The position numbers and the translations under genes were made by a program. The notes under the pieces were generated by a model that saw only the letters and a program-made list of their open reading frames with translations, had not been told where the DNA came from and did not search any database. 64,000 bases of DNA, taken from Axinella damicornis. Taxonomy: Eukaryota; Porifera; Demospongiae; Axinellida; Axinellidae. Location of the stretch: assembly GCA_963931865.1 (NCBI GenBank), contig OZ007510.1:5867399-5931398 (forward strand), written 5' to 3'. Below are positions 42,677 to 56,500 of this stretch, one piece after another; the first letter of the stretch is position 1; each line of letters opens with the position of its first letter.

Positions 42677-43851
42677 ACACACACACTGTAATTGCCTATT
42701 TCTGTTTTGCAAGTAACTTGCCTTTATGTACAGTTCAGCCAAAGTCTTCTCTCAGAGGCTACCTTGTGTCCTTGGCTAGCTATAGTATAATATATAATCG
42801 TCATAATTATACATCTCATACTGTCATATACATCTCATACTGTTGAGCCTCTTCTGGACGGTATATTTATTATAGCCTACCAACATACACACACACTTCC
42901 ACGCACAAATTGTTCATCCAAGAAACAGGCAATCATGATTGATAATGTCCCCGTTGGTTGGAAACTAGCTAACTCCTTACTTGCCAGTCAATTTTCTGAC
43001 AATCACTGGCTGTCTCCGAGTCCCTACACAAGATAGAGCTAGCTACAACATTCCTGTTTTTCTTGCGGGACGTTCTGGTGCCAGAAGTTGTTACGATGAA
43101 GTTCCGGCGTCTTCTCCAGGTTCTCTTAGTACAGCCCACTTCTAAAGCCCAAGGTGAAGCTTCCGTAGTAGCTACGCCATTCTTCACAACAGGTACAGGT
43201 GGAGGTCATCGAAGTTGGCGTCCATCGCAAGGTCAGGGTTCATTCTTGCGATGACATCATATCCTCAGATCGTGCGAACTTCGTGAGCCCCAATTGCGGG
43301 GCATTGCGACATTAGGGCTATTCCGTGTTGGGTATTAGGTACTACGCTTTGGGTATTGCGGCTTTAGGTCGTAGGTATTAGGCATATTGTGTATCGGGTA
43401 TCAGGTATTACGTCTGTCGCGTATTGGGTATTGCGCGTTAGGTCATAGGTATTAGGCGTATTATGCATCGGGTGTCAGGTATTAAGTCTATCGTGTATTA
43501 GGTATTGCGCATTGGGTATTAGGTATTGCGCATTGGGTATTACGTCATTAGGCCATAGGCCCTATGCATTAGACGCGACCTCCAGGGCCACCGCACAGCT
43601 CCCTGACCATGGACTATACAGATTAGTCATTGATAACTTGAACACATGTATACACTCTTTCTCGTTCATTACAGAACCTCCTGATAGAGGCAGAAGCTGC
43701 AAAGTCTGAGAATGTGCACAAGTTTTCCACTGACCTCAGGGTGCAGGTATTATTCTTAGTATGATACTGTGATATACTGCCACATCATCATCAGCTATTC
43801 TGTATTACGTATAGGTAGCCATTCACAGTGTCTCATCTGCTTCCCTCCCTC

Positions 43852-43889
<38 letters not shown>

Positions 43890-44053
43890 ACACACGCACG
43901 CACACACACACACTCATGCACGCGCACACACACACGCACGCACACACACACACACATACACACACACACACATGCACACACACACACACACACACGCACA
44001 CACATGCACACACACGCACACACACACGCACACACACACACATGCACACACAT

Positions 44054-44091
<38 letters not shown>

Positions 44092-44483
44092 GGTCTTGTC
44101 CCTCTTGAAGGAAGCCGTGGAAATCAAAACAAACATTGAATCACCTGAGCTACTTGAAGAAGGCACTGTACTTGAACAATTACAGGAGTATGAAGTCCAA
44201 CTAGAGAGAATCATTAGGCAGGCCAAACGTTACGTCGAGTACCACCAGTGCTTCGGAACTATTCGCACTTCTAAGAGGCACTACTAGTAAGACTTAAGTA
44301 ATGTCGTATAGCAACAAAATTCAACTAGAATTGACTCTGGCATCTAGACTTGTAACTGGTTGAATACATACATTGGCTAGTTCATGCCTGTTGCCCTGCT
44401 CCGCTTCGGAATATTTGTGTGCCTTGAAAAGATTTGTACTCAAGAAGTGTAAGATAGAAATAATATACTTTATGCATAAAAAT

Positions 44484-44555
<72 letters not shown>

Positions 44556-47500
44556 ATGTAGCTCACTGGACCCATCCTCTCACTCATGGACAGCAGAGGA
44601 AGTCTATGATGAGGTCCTTGGAATACAACAGTCACTGGAAGTTAAAAAGTCTCTCTTCCGTACTAAACTGGATTGGAAGTGCATGGTAGAGGAGTGGAAC
44701 CATTTGCCACTTGCTGCCATGAACTTTGCTGACCTTCAGAAGCAAGTGAACAATTTCCTGCACACTGTAGACTATTTAGAGAGAGGTACGTACGTATGCA
44801 TGTGAGTCAGGATCTGATGCTTCACTTCAGCATGTACGTAGCATAGATAATGTATACGTAGTACTTACACCTTTCAAATTAGATGTATATGCCAACGTTT
44901 GGTCTTTTGTGAAGTGATCAATATTCTTGGTCAAATTGAAACCAGGGTGCTAAACATGATGAGACAACTTGTGTATACTCATGTGTATAGGTCTCAGTTC
45001 CTCCCACAACAAGCTGGTGGCTGACCTGAAGGAAGAGGTGGCCTTCTTCCACTCATGCCTTGCTACTCTCTCCTGCCTACTGAATCCTGCTCTCAAGATC
45101 CGCCACTGGGAGGCCATTGAAAAAATCACTGGGGGTCACATTGGCAGCAGAGACACACTCACCATTAATAAACTGAAAGAGATGAAGGTGCATTTGCACT
45201 CTCTGACTGTGTAGTACAGCATGTTATGACATACGTAACCTGCATGCATGCATATCTTTCTTTCTGCAGATGTTTGACTATCATTCAGTGATTTCTGGTG
45301 TGTCCAAGCAGGCCAACAATGAGGCCACACTGGAAACTATGCTTAAAAAGGTGCCCTAATAGGAGCTAGGACTCAACGATAAATGTATTACATACATAAA
45401 AGTGAAGTTGAGGGATTTTTCTCGCCATCTAAATATTATTATGTGTTTTCTTCACATACTGCAGGTTTCCAGTGAGTGGGTGTCCCGAGAGTTCACGCTG
45501 GTGCCCTATACTGGGATCAGTGGCAGACTGACCCACCTTTTGGGAGGTGTGGATGACCTGCTGGCCTGTTTAGAAGATAGCCTGACAACTCTAAACACCA
45601 TCAAGAATTCTAAATATGTCTCACCCATCAAGGTACATGTATGTATATATAGCAGTAGTGAACTGGTTATTAAACGAACAGAACAATGTGTAGCTATAAT
45701 ATTATATTTGGACATGCCACTCAATGTATAAGATGTGCCATTTTAGGCAACCTCCATAAAATGGCACATACATGTACTACTGAGGAGCTCTTAATTTAAT
45801 GCAACAGTCAGGTACGTAAATGCACATACCGGTAGGTACTTGTGTGTCATCTTCATCCTGTATAGCATGCAGTGTTTGACTGGGAGAGCCGGTTGTCTTT
45901 GGTGACAGATGTTGCAGAACAATGGATGCTTTGTCAGAAGAACTGGCTCTACCTTGAGAGTATCTTCTCTACTGCAGACATTCAAAGGTCAGAAGAGACG
46001 TCCACCAAACCCCACATCCACGTCCACCAAACCCCGCATACGCGCGTGTATAGTAATACTATAGAAGTGTATGAGCTGCGCTTCCAAACAATGTGAATTC
46101 AAGCAGATCATTTACACTGCTTGACCACTATAGGTCCTGCAACGATGGATAACAATTAAGCTAAGTCACGTACCTATAATATGAAATGTTAGAAGTGAAG
46201 CTACATAACATTTGTGATTGTGGGCACATTCCATGATCACCACAGTGGAGGAGGCACTGAGATGCAACTATGGTGACCAGAGTCTGGTTAAAACAACCCT
46301 TCTCTTTTTATAGTCCTATTGTACCATGGGACAGGTAATGACTGTCCCATGGGACAGGTTGGACTGTCCATCAGAATCCCCTATCCCACTGCCATGTTGC
46401 ATGCCATAACAGCCTAGTCACCTGGCCTAATTTTCTGATTCTACAGGCAACTCTCCAGCGAGGCCAAACTGTTTCTCCAGGCAGACAAGTCATGGAGGGA
46501 AGTGATGAGGCTAGTTGTAGACAAGCCAAGAGCCCTTAGAGCTGCAACCACACCTGGTCAGTTGATGTATTGTCAGTTTCTTGGGGCCTAATGGAGAGTG
46601 GCCATGGCGTACTGTAATAGGATCCCATTGTCTAAGAGAGATATTCGGGCTGCCACAGCAACTAACTTCGACTTTCATATCTTCATTACACCTTCATTAT
46701 TTTGACTGATAATTACAAACTGTTGCTACTCAGAACTGAGACTCTGAAGTTACTAATCTACAAATGGTATTTTTCTGTTCACTTCAGGAGTGCTGGAGGC
46801 ATTTCAAGGTTGTGGAATCCTATTGGAGCAAGTATTTAAGAGCCTGGAGGTGTGTTTGCCAGCATCATACACATTGCTATATACCTAAACATTCGTCATT
46901 CAAGAATTATTTATCAAACTCCACCTTATATGCACTCCTCTACAGGATTACCTGGAAGCAAAGAGGCTTGCCTTTCCCCGGTTATACTTCATCAGTAATA
47001 ATGAGCTACTAGACATGTTGGCCCATGTCAAAAATCCATTTGCTGTTCAGGTTAGTCTTCAGTTAACAGAATAGCCTCAGCCCCAGCCCCAAACCAGCAC
47101 CAGCGCGGATTGCTTCCAGTAGCAGTCCGTGCTGGGGTTAGGGTATGGAGCCGAGACTATCAACAGAGTTGAATGACCACTCCCCCAAAGCTAGCTATTT
47201 CTAAAGTGCACATTGTGTGAAGTTTGCTGGTAAGGCAATCTGTGCATACACAGCAGCTCAAAATCTCATCTGTTTGTTGTTATCCGGCTGTCTAGTGACC
47301 ACAACATTCATTGTATCCTCCAGCCCTACTTGAGCAAACTCTTTGCTAATATTAAGAGGTTGGTGTTGCCTGGAGATGTGCCAGTGTCACCTCCTATCAC
47401 TGCAATAGTATCTGCAGAGGGTGAAAGCATTGAACTGCTGAAGTAAGCTGAGCTGATTTAACATGTTTTATGTGTGCATCCCTAGTATATAGGTATGTGT

Positions 47501-50500
47501 GGTCTCCTGGAAATTCACCATTATGAAGCAAACCATAATGTCTTCATTCATGTAGGAACTTGTATGCCAGAGGCAGTCCTGAGTTGTGGCTTAGTAACCT
47601 GGAAAAGGCAATGTTTGAGACCGTGAAAAATCTTCTCAAGACTGGTGTGATCGGCTATGATTCCCTTTCAAGGAGGCAGTGGGCTCTAGACCATCCTGGT
47701 CAAGTAGTGCTCACTGTTGTAAGTGTCTCACTGCATCATGTCTGTTGGTTATTAGTAAGAGCATAATTTCGTGGAAAATGAAAATGTGTTCCTTTCCAAT
47801 ACAAGGGGGCAACTGGAAAAGCAGGGAACGGGAAACGGGACGGGAACGGGAACGGAACGGGAACGGGAACGGGAACGACACGAGCGGGCTGCTATACTGT
47901 CTATTTCACTTCGCTTTAAACCACCAAACTGAGGCAAGCGACAGCGTGGTAGGCCGGTCTGGTCAGCACAGCATTGATATGTGAAGCAGCCATCACGTCC
48001 GGATCCACGCAGACGGCGCAGCGACTAACTGAAAACTAATAGCTAATATGCTCATAGCTACTGTGGTCGGTTCCACACAACACTGAATTTTTCAATCATG
48101 CATCAACATTGAACAATTTCGTGTTGCGTACGGAGACATGTAGCGTACATGTATACCAGGCTGTTGCATACTCGAGCTCACGCATGATATCAAACGAGTT
48201 CAATTTATAAACGCAACTGAAAATTTGTCCAGCGGGTAGCTAGCTAGAGCAACGAAGTGTCATTAGCTACCTACTTCCTGCCGGACCAAATATCCCAGTC
48301 CTATATACTACGCTGTCGCTTGCCTCAGTTTGGTGGTTTGAAGCGAAGTGAAATAGACAGTCTAGCAGCCCGCTCGTGTCGTTCCCGTTTCCGTTCGCGT
48401 TCCCGTCCCGTTTCCCGTTCCCTGCTTTTCCAGTTGCCCAATACAAGGGATGATTACTCAAATATCACACTCACAATACGACTGTGCATATTGACCCTGC
48501 AGTGTGTATATAAGGAAAGGTTGGAGTCACTAGCATTCTTCACATTCGAAGGGCAAATGTCGTGTCGTAGTAATGCTTAGTCAATGGTCCATTCCCTGAA
48601 AGATAGTGCAGTCAAAATTGTCAAAGCCCTGACATAAAATCGGTCAGGTTTTTTTACCACAGTTGTGACTGGATCGTAAAGCTACATGTAGATTGCACCC
48701 TTGAAAAGATGTGTGGATATAATAAATTGTGTAGCCAAAAAATATCTCTTTGGTTTATAGGCCCAGATTGACTGGACACAAGGGGTGGAATCTTGTTTAC
48801 AGGACGACTCAGTACAAGAGAAATTGAGTCTTCTCTACAGGACATGGCTTAGACACATTGAAGACCTGGCATGCCTCACCGCTGACAGAGAAATGCCCTC
48901 TGCCAAACAAAGTGTTATTGCTGCACTTTTGACCCTCGATGTTCACTGCAGAGATGTGATTCAGTCTCTTTTGAGTAATGGTGTGCTTTCACGGAACGAT
49001 TTTGAATGGGTCAGGTTAGTGACACCGATGTATTGTAGTGTTTCATAACTGTAGCTATTGAGGAGATTGTTTTGCTTTCCAGGCACCTTCGTTACTATTG
49101 GCAGAACAAGGGGAACCTGTGTTCCCTCCACCAGTGCTGTTCCTCATTCCAGTATGGTAATGAATACTTGGGGTGCCTGCCACGGCTGGTTGTGACTCCC
49201 CTCTCTGAGCGCTGCTACCTTACCCTTACAACTGCCCTCCACCTTCACTTGGGGGGATCCCCCATTGGTCCTGCTGGCACTGGCAAGTCAGAATCAGTGA
49301 AGGACCTTGCAAAGGTATGTACAAGGAGATGTAGCTAAACAGTGTGTAAATTGAGTGGTGGAAATCTGGATGGCACCTTTGCATTGTCTGGTATAATATG
49401 TAGCAAACAGTGGCAGGGCCGTAGGAGTAGGTGCGGCAGGTGCGGCGGCCACCGGACCAATAATATGCTCAGTCTGGCTAGCAAGTTGTTGAATCTAGCA
49501 GTTTCATCCCAAGATTGCACCAGAAACGATCTGAGAAGGTCTAAAATTCAAAATTTTCCTGGGGAAGGGCCCCAGACCCCCCTGTGTGACACGCTTCGCG
49601 CGCTGGCTTCGCATGCTGGCTTCGCTTCTTGATTGGCGACCTGCGCGCGCCATTGCGCCGCCACGATTTCATCGCTCAAAGCGCTCTCCACCTGACCAAA
49701 CTAAAATTGCTTCCTACGGGCCTGAGTGGGGAGACCAGATGTAAAGGGAGTTGGAAAATATGTGCACATAGTGCAAATTAATGTTGATACTCACTATGCA
49801 ACCAGTATGTATACATGTAGTCAGTTGGTTAACTCTGGCTCTTTGGTGGATGCATGACTATCATTGGAATGTCACATAACTCAGGGAGCAGTTATCACCC
49901 TGTGTGTCAATGTTTGCAACTATGGACCAATTGAGATGATACCTTGTACCAAAGTCTGAGGAACAGCACTGGTGGATGGAACACAGATTCCCCAGTCTAT
50001 TTTATCTGTACAAGTTGTGTGTACACCGGATGTACTACTAACGAAACTTAGTCTCTGGCAAAAAACAAAAAAAAACGGCAACAAAAAAAAGCAAAGTCTG
50101 TTGTCCTGAGTGCTGCATGCCTGTTTTGGGCCTCTTTACACAACCCCCCCACCCCCCAGACCCACCCCTGGTATATGAGCGTTGCCTTGCGTGTTCTTTC
50201 CTGCAACCGGCTGGCCAGGGAACGTGGCTAGTGAAAACATGTAATTGACTGGTATATGAGCGTTGCCTTGCATGTTCTTTCCTGCAACCGGCGGGCAGGG
50301 AACGTGGCTAGTGAAAACATGTAATTGACACTAAGCGGTGCCTTTGAAGCTGGGTTCTATGAGCGTTGCTAGGCAGCTGTGGTGTTCTTTTCAAAAGTGT
50401 TGAAACATGATTGGTACAAGTCAGTTGTAATTCCATGGCTTGCTAAGGGTGTAGCTACAGGATTTGTACTAGCCTTGTTCCCAGGCCTACCCCGTTTTTT

Positions 50501-53500
50501 CTGTTCTTCAGTTTCTGTCGACGGATGCGGAACAGCGGCAAAGTTCTTCGCCACTCTTCGCCACCCCTGGTATATGAGCGTTGCCTTGCGTGTTCTTTCC
50601 TGCAACCGGCTGGCCAGGGACCGTGGCTAGTGAAAACATGTAATTGACACTAAGCGGTGCCTTTGAAGCTGGGTGCCTTTGAAGCTGGGTTCTATGAGCG
50701 TTGCTAGGCAGCTGTGGTGTTCTTTTCAAAAGTGTTGAAACATGATTGGTACAAGTCAGTTGTAATTCCATGGCTTGCTAAGGGTGTAGCTACAGGATTT
50801 GTACTAGCCTTGTTCCCAGGCCTACCCCGTTTTTTCTGTTCTTCAGTTTCTGTCGACGGATGCGGAACAGCGGCAAAGTTCTTCGCCACTCTTCCACATC
50901 TGTGTATTATTGTCAATGCAAACTGAAGAACAGAAAGAACGGGGTAGGCCTGGGAACGAGGCTAGATTTGTATTATTTGCACAATTTTATAAATATGCAC
51001 TCAGGGTACGAATCCCATACACCCTAGCAAGTCATAGTACAACTATTACACTTGCTGACTGTACATTGGGATAGGAGTAGGACGGGCCTATGGAAAAGCT
51101 GGAAACGGAAAACGGAAACAGAAAATTGGTAATGAAATGGAAGCGCTAGCACGTGGTCACATGTATTAAAACTACGCACGCCAGATTTGTGCCACCCAAA
51201 TATTTGCTTGACAGTAAACATTTCAACAGCTACACAGTTGTCGCTATCAGTGCAAGAATAATTTCCAAAATACAACACTTTATACAGCAATAAAATTTCC
51301 TAGTTATAGAAGCAAAGGTTCAGCCGGCATATGATTACTGAATCTAATTTACTTTCTGTGCTGCTATGAACAACCAGGCTTTGAAGTCAGACAGAGTGGG
51401 GTTTTGTATTTGTTGTTGGGGTGCTGGATCTCGTTTTGCCTCCAGGACAACAAACCCTGCCTCCTCCAATGCCTCTGTTACCTGAGATAGGGTCAGGTAC
51501 AAACAGTACCACTTATCTTGTCCGACCGTGTAATAGGTTTCCCGTTCGACCACGCTCATGGTCATGAAGCCGCCCAGCTTCAGCAGCCCTGCGAGCTTCT
51601 TCACAGCTGCCTTGTACTCTATGTATGATTTGCTAGCACATTCCAGACAGAGGTGAGTCGAGATTATCTCAAAAGTTTCCTCCTGTACCCCAAGTGGGTA
51701 CTCCTTGGTAATGTCACAGGGAATAATGGCCTTCATTGTACGACGCAGCAGCTGCTCCCTCTCTTTCCATCCACAGTGACTGACCTCACCACCCTCCAAT
51801 TCGTTGACAATGTACTTAAAGAAAGGGCTCCAGTCATGAGCACCATCCTTGTTCTCTCTCCAGAGCTCAACCTCTCTTCGTTCGTTCTCAAGGTAGGCAG
51901 CAAAAATGATTTCTTTACTATACAGCACAGCACTGATCAAACGGGATATCGCACATCCACCACCAAACTCGAGGATTCTTGCGGAGTGCTTGTCCCATTT
52001 GCTGTTGTACCTCTTGTAGAAAGCATGCAAACACACCAAGAAGAATTCCTGGGCTCCCTCTTCATCTTCACTACCTCTTACTGATGAGTAGAAGGTTTGG
52101 ACATAGGTTTTGCAACTGAACTTACTGAGATAATCATTCCCTGCAAAATAATCCATGGCCGATCGATTTTTGTAGCTAACTACTAGCTCAAATAGATTAT
52201 ACACTCTTGATCTCACCAGTTTAAGGTTACGGGATATATACTCGTGCGCGCGCCGTGCGAAATGTATTGGGAAATTGTAAATTGAAGTACGAAGGTCGCC
52301 CGTCACTATAGTCTAGTCCCGCCCCACGAACATCCCACTTCCTTTACACCAGACACACACACGGTTTGAGACCAAGGGCGCATCGAGCCGCCGAAGGCGG
52401 CGAGAATCATAGACGGCAAAAATGCTGAGTGTATAGAATTCAAATTTTTACTGTATAGCCTAAGCACGTGAACCGTAGACGCGCCCCCCTTATGCGGTCA
52501 CTTTTGTAAGGTAGGGCGGGGTAATTCGGGCCACGGTATAGTACGGGGTAATTCGGGCCACTTCAACGTTGCAACAGGAAAGAAGCATCCTTGCTTCTAG
52601 TGAGTTGTAGGCAGGTTGAGTCCCTGGATATACATGGCCAGAAGTTTGCCTAAAGTCTGTCCGTTTTTAGTTACCGTTGACCTGAAGTTGAAGTGGCCCG
52701 AATTACCCCATGGCCCGAATTACCCCGCCCTACCTTACTTACGAGATGGCTGGCATAATTTCCGTCAGCAGCGTTCGTCTTCGACGAGGACCAAGCTACC
52801 TAGCGTGAGCTCCTTTCGATGCTATCATTCCCTCCCTCCAACTTACGGAACAGCAAACGTCGAGCTGTTGTGCTGTTGTCGAGAGCTGCGAATGTTGGCT
52901 TGCATCCGGCGATACTTTCTCCGAATCTGGGCCTGCTACACTAGTAGGAGAAGTACCTGGACTAGAAGTACTTGGGCTAGAGATCGCTTGGATGGCGTTT
53001 CTATACCGAATCGGTAGAAAAGTTCGGGAAAAAGTTCCGTCGAACGCCGTGCACATAATTTCACGTGCTTAAACGGAAACGTAGTAACACTCAGCTATAC
53101 GTGCGCGGAAGTTGTATGCCCTCTCGCCACCTCGATGAGCCCTTGTCACAGGATAGTGCTAGTGATACTCGTGCGCGCGCCATGCGAAATGTATTGGGAA
53201 ATGTATACCTAACCAAAAATCTCTGGTACGAAGAGCGTGAGCAACTTGATTCTGGCGGTGGAGGTGCGCTGTCACATGGCGGAAGCTTTTTACGCTGTAT
53301 AGCCGTGCAAAAACGAGCAGTTCAGTTCACCAATTTTCCCGAGCGAGACAGCTGATAAATTTGCCAGGGATTTATGCTATCAAAAAAAAGCTTCCGCCAT
53401 GCCCTGCACCTTAATGGTGACAGCACACCTCCACCGCCCGAATCAAGTTGCTCACCCTCTTCGTACTAGAGATTTTTGGTTAGCGAAAATTAAGCATACA

Positions 53501-56500
53501 TGTACTGAACCTCGAACTCTGCGTAGAACGTTCGAGAATAGTGGACATGGCTGGAACCATGGATAATACATGGCTGGAACCTTCCAGAACAGCTGGCGGG
53601 GAGCAGCAGCCGAAGTGGACGCAATCGAGGAGCAGCAGTTGAAGCGGACGCAATCGGGTAGCAGCAGCCGAAGCGGACGCCATCGGGAAGCAGTTGAAAC
53701 GGACGCAATCGAGAGCAGCAGCTGAAGCGGACGCAAGCGGCGAGCAGCAGCTGAAGCGGATGCAAGCCGGGAGCTCAGCAGCAGTTGAAATGGATCGATG
53801 CAGTCGCGCGGGGAGCAGCAACTCTGTACAGAGAGCTATCCCGCAGACCCGCACCGGATTACTCACGTAGGCGAACGAGGGGGAAGTAGCTGAGCGAGCG
53901 AAGCTACTTGTATAGAGTACATATTAAGCGCCCGTGGTTTGCGGACATTACAAGGTGCGCACCCACCCACCTAGATACACTAGATACGTATCCACCTGTC
54001 TTTTATATTCACTGGATCATGGACTGGATTAGCCTCGTTCCCAGGCCGTTTTGGGAGGGAGAAACGAGGCTAGGAGTGGATCCGGACTGAAAAATCTGTA
54101 AAATGCCTTATTTAGTGTAGGACAGAAGCTAAGCATAAGGTAAGTCGGGTAAATATGCACGTGACCTTTGACCTAGACACGAAAGCAGGCTGTGCAAGCA
54201 ACTTGAGTGAATGAATAAGTATGCTTAGCTTCTGTCCTACACTGAAAAAGGCATTTTACAGATTTTTGGGTGAGTCCACTCCAGTCCTAGCCTCGTTCCC
54301 AGGCCGCGTGGGAACGAGGCTAGTCCAGTCCAGTCCAGTAAATAAAGACGCCCCCATTGAGCACTATATAAACTAGAGGTATTCATAGAACACATACCCC
54401 GCGCGGAACGTCTACAGGATACAGTGCAGCTACAATTGACGTGGCATCTCTGCCGATGAGCATCGAACAGGTGCTATCGCGTATACTGTGTTCATGTAGC
54501 TATGCATGGCCATATCCAAGGTGTGGGAGTGACCGCTTACCAACAACGTGCATATTGAAGCTGTAGAGGTGGGGCCAAATGTTGCGAATAATAGGAAAAA
54601 ACAGCCTAAACAATAGTCACGACGTTTGTGAAGTACATAAATCGTGGGAAAATAGCTACTGCTTCCTAGCGGTCATCTCGAAGCATGAAGTTTCTACGTG
54701 TTCTGTTCTTGATGGGACTCTGAGGCCACAAAGAGGTGGAGCCAATGTTATGAAAGTAGGAAATAGCCAAAAATACAGCGAAATGAAGCGTCGATGGTTT
54801 ATGATGGTCTACCGTATTTCTGCGATCAACTGCCGCGGCTACTATTTATTCTGATTTACTGCGGCATTCGAGGGCGGCCACTAATCGAAGGCGGCGTTTG
54901 TTAAACTCGAAGAGAGGAAACGGATTGGAGCTCTGTCAGGCGTGTATGCACAAAGAAGAAGTTTTGTTTCAGCCCTGGGCTGTGTGGTACTGTCAAAACG
55001 GTAGGAAACGCCAAAGCTATTACTGATTTCGCCGGTCACACGTCGCTCGCCCCCCGTGCCTCGACCACAGAATACGCCAAACGCTTAGACAGCTCTCGGG
55101 GAATATGACCAACAATCAGTTCTCCTCTCTTCACGCTCACAGCAAAATAGTCACGGCCCTCGTGGGCTAGACAAAGCGCTTTGATCGATCGCCGATCGTT
55201 TGAATACTAGCCGCGGCTACTAAACAAGGGCGGCGTTTATTTTGTTCAGCCCTTCTGGAGGTGCGGCTATTATTCGAGGGCGACCACTAATCGAGTGTGG
55301 CATTTGATCGCGGAAATACGGTATGTGGCGAGTTTTTTTTTAGACATAGGTACTCTACAGTACAACTAAACATTATCAGGAGCCCATAACATTATTTATA
55401 ATCATCTACATACAAGCATCTGACAATGGCTCCAGCATTCAGTACAAGGTTATTGAGGATTGCACATGCATTGTGGCTCTGCTGGCTACATTGCTGTCTG
55501 CCAAACACTATACTCTTATCATGACTCATTGAGCTACGTAAGCCATCAAAACTTTCAGCAAGTATAATCTTTGTACTGAATTGGTTGACTGGTCAACCAT
55601 GGATCATTAGCACTCCAGGACAGATGGGAATCAAAAGGCATATGGGCAAGTAGACTTCGTGGAAACGACGGAAACGGAAAACGGAAACGGACAACGAAAA
55701 TGGAAAACGGAAAACAAAAAATGGGGGGAAAAATTTATCTATGATAGTACTTGTAGTGCATCTTTATTCACTGGACTGTACTGGACTAACCCAAAATTCG
55801 GTTAAATGCCTTATTCAGAAGCTAAACATTCACTAAAGTTGCTTGCATAGCCTGTCTTTCCTCGAGTCGGTAGAGGTCAAAGGTCACATGCATATTTAAT
55901 GAGCTTCAACGAAAAGATTAGAAGAGCATTTATTTCAGCGAAGTCCACTTGCCCCGGACTCAGTAGCTATGTATACTAAGTTCAACATGCATATGTTCAA
56001 GAGGTCACAGAGGAAACATGCACACTAGAATTGGCGGCCACCCAAAAGTCTAATTGACAGTAAACATTTCAGCAACTACACAGTTGTCATTATCAGAATA
56101 TAGAAAGGATTGATGCAAAATCAATGTAACCTGCACTTTACAGCAATAAAGTTCTTAGTTATACAAGCAAATTTCTTTGTTCCCAGCCTGCATACAATTA
56201 AAGATCACTTCAATCACTGAGTCTAATTTACTTTCTGTGCTGCTATAAACAAAAAGGCTTTGAAGTCACACTGAGTGGGGTTTTGTATTTGTTGTTGGGT
56301 TGCTGGATCTCGTTTTGCCTCCAGGACAACAAACCCTGCCTCCTCTAATGCCTCTGTTACCTGAGATAGGGTCAGGTACAAATTGTACCACTTATCTTGT
56401 CCGACCGTGTAATAGGTTTCCCGTTCGACAACGCTCATGGTCATGAAGCCTCCTAGCTTCAGCAGCCCTGCGAGCTTCTTCACAGCTGCCTTGTACTCTA

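Noticed and set aside
43769..44287. Thr-His and Cys-Val repeat proteins
   Set aside because: Translations of the CA microsatellite; only 44093-44286 is coding, as dynein exon 14.
51344..52306. Start of methyltransferase copy 1 at 52306 (320 aa)
   Set aside because: The extra 50 residues have no counterpart in copies 2 and 3; the ATG at 52156 aligns with theirs.
53452..53866. Leu/Cys/Phe-rich frames at 53.5 kb and 19.6 kb
   Set aside because: All three frames stay open because of the minisatellite period; no conserved domain.
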